From contig JAEZEJ010000105.1 of the NCBI GenBank assembly GCA_023417775.1, positions 1 to 6,439 of the forward strand: DNA of 6,439 nucleotides. The letters are read 5' to 3'. The stretch is from Actinomycetes bacterium (GTDB lineage: Bacteria; Actinomycetota; Actinomycetes; Propionibacteriales; Nocardioidaceae). This document shows, in pieces, positions 5,681 to 6,439 of this stretch (positions are counted from its first letter, which is position 1; every line of letters starts with the position of its first letter). The notes under the pieces are model-generated. The model had not been told where the DNA came from and did not search any database. It saw only the letters and a program-made list of their open reading frames with translations. Position numbers and translations under genes: made by a program.

Positions 5681-6382
5681 GTGGGGGCCACCGTCCCGCC
5701 TGGGCACGAGGACCTGGAGCGCGATCTGCGCGAGCGCGGGCTCGGCGCGTCATCGAGCTGGTCCGCCGAGGTGCTGGCGACACTCGCCGCCGACGACACC
5801 GTGAGCTTCGTCGAGCTGGTCCTCGAGCACGTGCTGGCCGATGCCCGGCGCGACACCCAGCCCCGGACCCGGGACCGCGCACCCTGCGATGTCCGGGGCG
5901 CGATCTTCGCCCACCGGCTCGACGGGACGATCTACGCCGCCCTCGCCGAGCAGCTGTCGATGCTGGCATGGTCCGGCGAGCCCGATATCGGGTACTGGCA
6001 CGGCCAGCTCGCCGAGGTCGACCACGATGCCGCGGACGTGTTGCGCTGCCGGATGCTGGCAGCCCCCTCCGCGGACTCCGATACCGCCATCGACTGGCTC
6101 GTGGCCCATCCGGACTGGTACTCGCTCGGATGGGGCTCGCGCACCTGGCCGCCGATGGAGGTGGTCGCGGTGCACGCCGATGTCTGCTCATCGGGGACCT
6201 ACGCGACCCTGGAGCAGGCCATCTTGGACTTCGCCCCCGCGGTCGAGGGCCCCGAGTGCCGAGGGTTCGGTCAATACGAGCTGCTCGCCGCGCTGGGGAG
6301 CGGGTCGCTCTCAGGCGCCGCCCGCGACCGCCTGGTCCAGCTGCACCATCGTTTCGCGGACGTGCCCGTAGCGGGAACGTGA
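5681..6382 (+). CDS. Hypothetical 233-aa protein, resembles C-terminal module of large STAND/NACHT-type ATPases
   Basis: I do not recognise a named family. The protein is acidic, soluble and helical in character, with no signal peptide or membrane segment. Visible blocks are an N-terminal helical part (about 8-60), YWHGQLAEVDHDAADVLRCRMLA (105-127), TAIDWLVAHPDWYSLGWGS (135-153), DVCSSGTYATLEQAILDFAP (167-186), and GFGQYELLAALGSGSLSGAARDRLVQLHHRF (195-225). From memory, the last three follow the order and spacing of a repeat-rich C-terminal region in very large actinobacterial ATP-binding proteins: an 'A.DWLL..P..L.LG' block, a 'CS...f..LE.aiL.y.P' block, and a 'G..Q..LL.Ai....LS..a..RL.EL...F' block. 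No P-loop or other nucleotide-binding motif is present here. The GTG start has a strong ribosome-binding site, and codon use matches the neighbours. It is divergent from the sensor kinase. It could be a stand-alone partner, a decayed remnant, or an unrelated helical protein. The function is not assigned. Confidence 0.8.
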   Translation: MGATVPPGHEDLERDLRERGLGASSSWSAEVLATLAADDTVSFVELVLEHVLADARRDTQPRTRDRAPCDVRGAIFAHRLDGTIYAALAEQLSMLAWSGEPDIGYWHGQLAEVDHDAADVLRCRMLAAPSADSDTAIDWLVAHPDWYSLGWGSRTWPPMEVVAVHADVCSSGTYATLEQAILDFAPAVEGPECRGFGQYELLAALGSGSLSGAARDRLVQLHHRFADVPVAGT

Positions 6383-6410
6383 GCCGATAGGGCAGACTGT
6401 CGTCCCGGCG

Positions 6411-6439
6411 GCGCGAACGATGCCCGAGAACGTTCGCGC
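6411..6439. repeat. Perfect 9-bp inverted repeat at the right window end
   Basis: GCGCGAACG (6411-6419) and CGTTCGCGC (6431-6439) are exact reverse complements around an 11-base loop. The repeat starts 28 bp after the stop of the 5681 gene and may extend past the window. It could be a terminator hairpin (no T run is visible), an operator for a following gene, or a structure that stopped the assembly. Confidence 0.5.

Noticed and set aside
5540..5707. N-terminal extension of the histidine kinase to 5707 (457 aa)
   Set aside because: It would run through the whole divergent promoter region and overlap the start of the 5681 gene, and the added residues are not membrane-like or conserved in appearance.
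5560..6390. 276-aa plus-strand open reading frame overlapping the 5681 gene
   Set aside because: Extremely Arg-rich reading of another frame. The 5681 frame has a strong ribosome-binding site and normal protein composition.
6420..6439. Possible start of a new plus-strand gene (ATG at 6420, reading MPENVR)
   Set aside because: Only six codons are visible and no ribosome-binding site precedes it. It lies in the loop of the inverted repeat, so there is too little to call.

Overview
This is a GC-rich bacterial window of the kind seen in Actinomycetota. Codon third positions are almost all G or C. Several starts show an actinobacterial leaderless layout, with a TANNNT-like -10 hexamer 6-7 nt before the start codon and no Shine-Dalgarno sequence. 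I cannot name the genus. Both ends look like contig edges. The left end is a run of G inside 47 bases with no A or T, and the right end stops exactly at the end of a perfect 9-bp inverted repeat.

Layout, left to right. (1) Minus strand, 1-608: the N-terminal two thirds of an SseA-type rhodanese sulfurtransferase, cut off at the left edge before its catalytic cysteine. (2) Minus strand, 681-1559: a LysR-family regulator just upstream of it. (3) 1560-1766: a divergent control region with a clear LysR-type box (1586-1600) and several short dyads. (4) Plus strand, 1767-3122 and 3148-3642: a two-gene operon of a GlcD/FAD-linked 2-hydroxyacid oxidoreductase and a small flavin reductase of the FMN-binding split-barrel type. 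(5) Minus strand, 5485-4334 and 4337-3663: a two-component system, with a NarL-type histidine kinase followed by its response regulator in a 4-base overlap. It faces the oxidase operon tail to tail with only 20 bp between. (6) 5486-5680: a second divergent region, with an AT-rich patch and a perfect 10-bp palindrome. (7) Plus strand, 5681-6382: a 233-aa protein of unknown function. Its C-terminal half resembles, from memory, the C-terminal helical modules of very large STAND/NACHT-type ATPases, here as a free-standing small protein.

How the parts may work together: the LysR protein most likely controls itself and the divergent oxidase-reductase pair in response to a small organic acid or related metabolite, and possibly also the sulfurtransferase downstream. 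The kinase and regulator form a separate signalling unit whose targets cannot be read from the window. The 5681 gene is divergent from the kinase and shares its control region, which is a positional link only. No CRISPR array, tRNA, rRNA, transposase or phage gene was seen. Apart from the possible orphan STAND-like module, most of the window is ordinary actinobacterial content.
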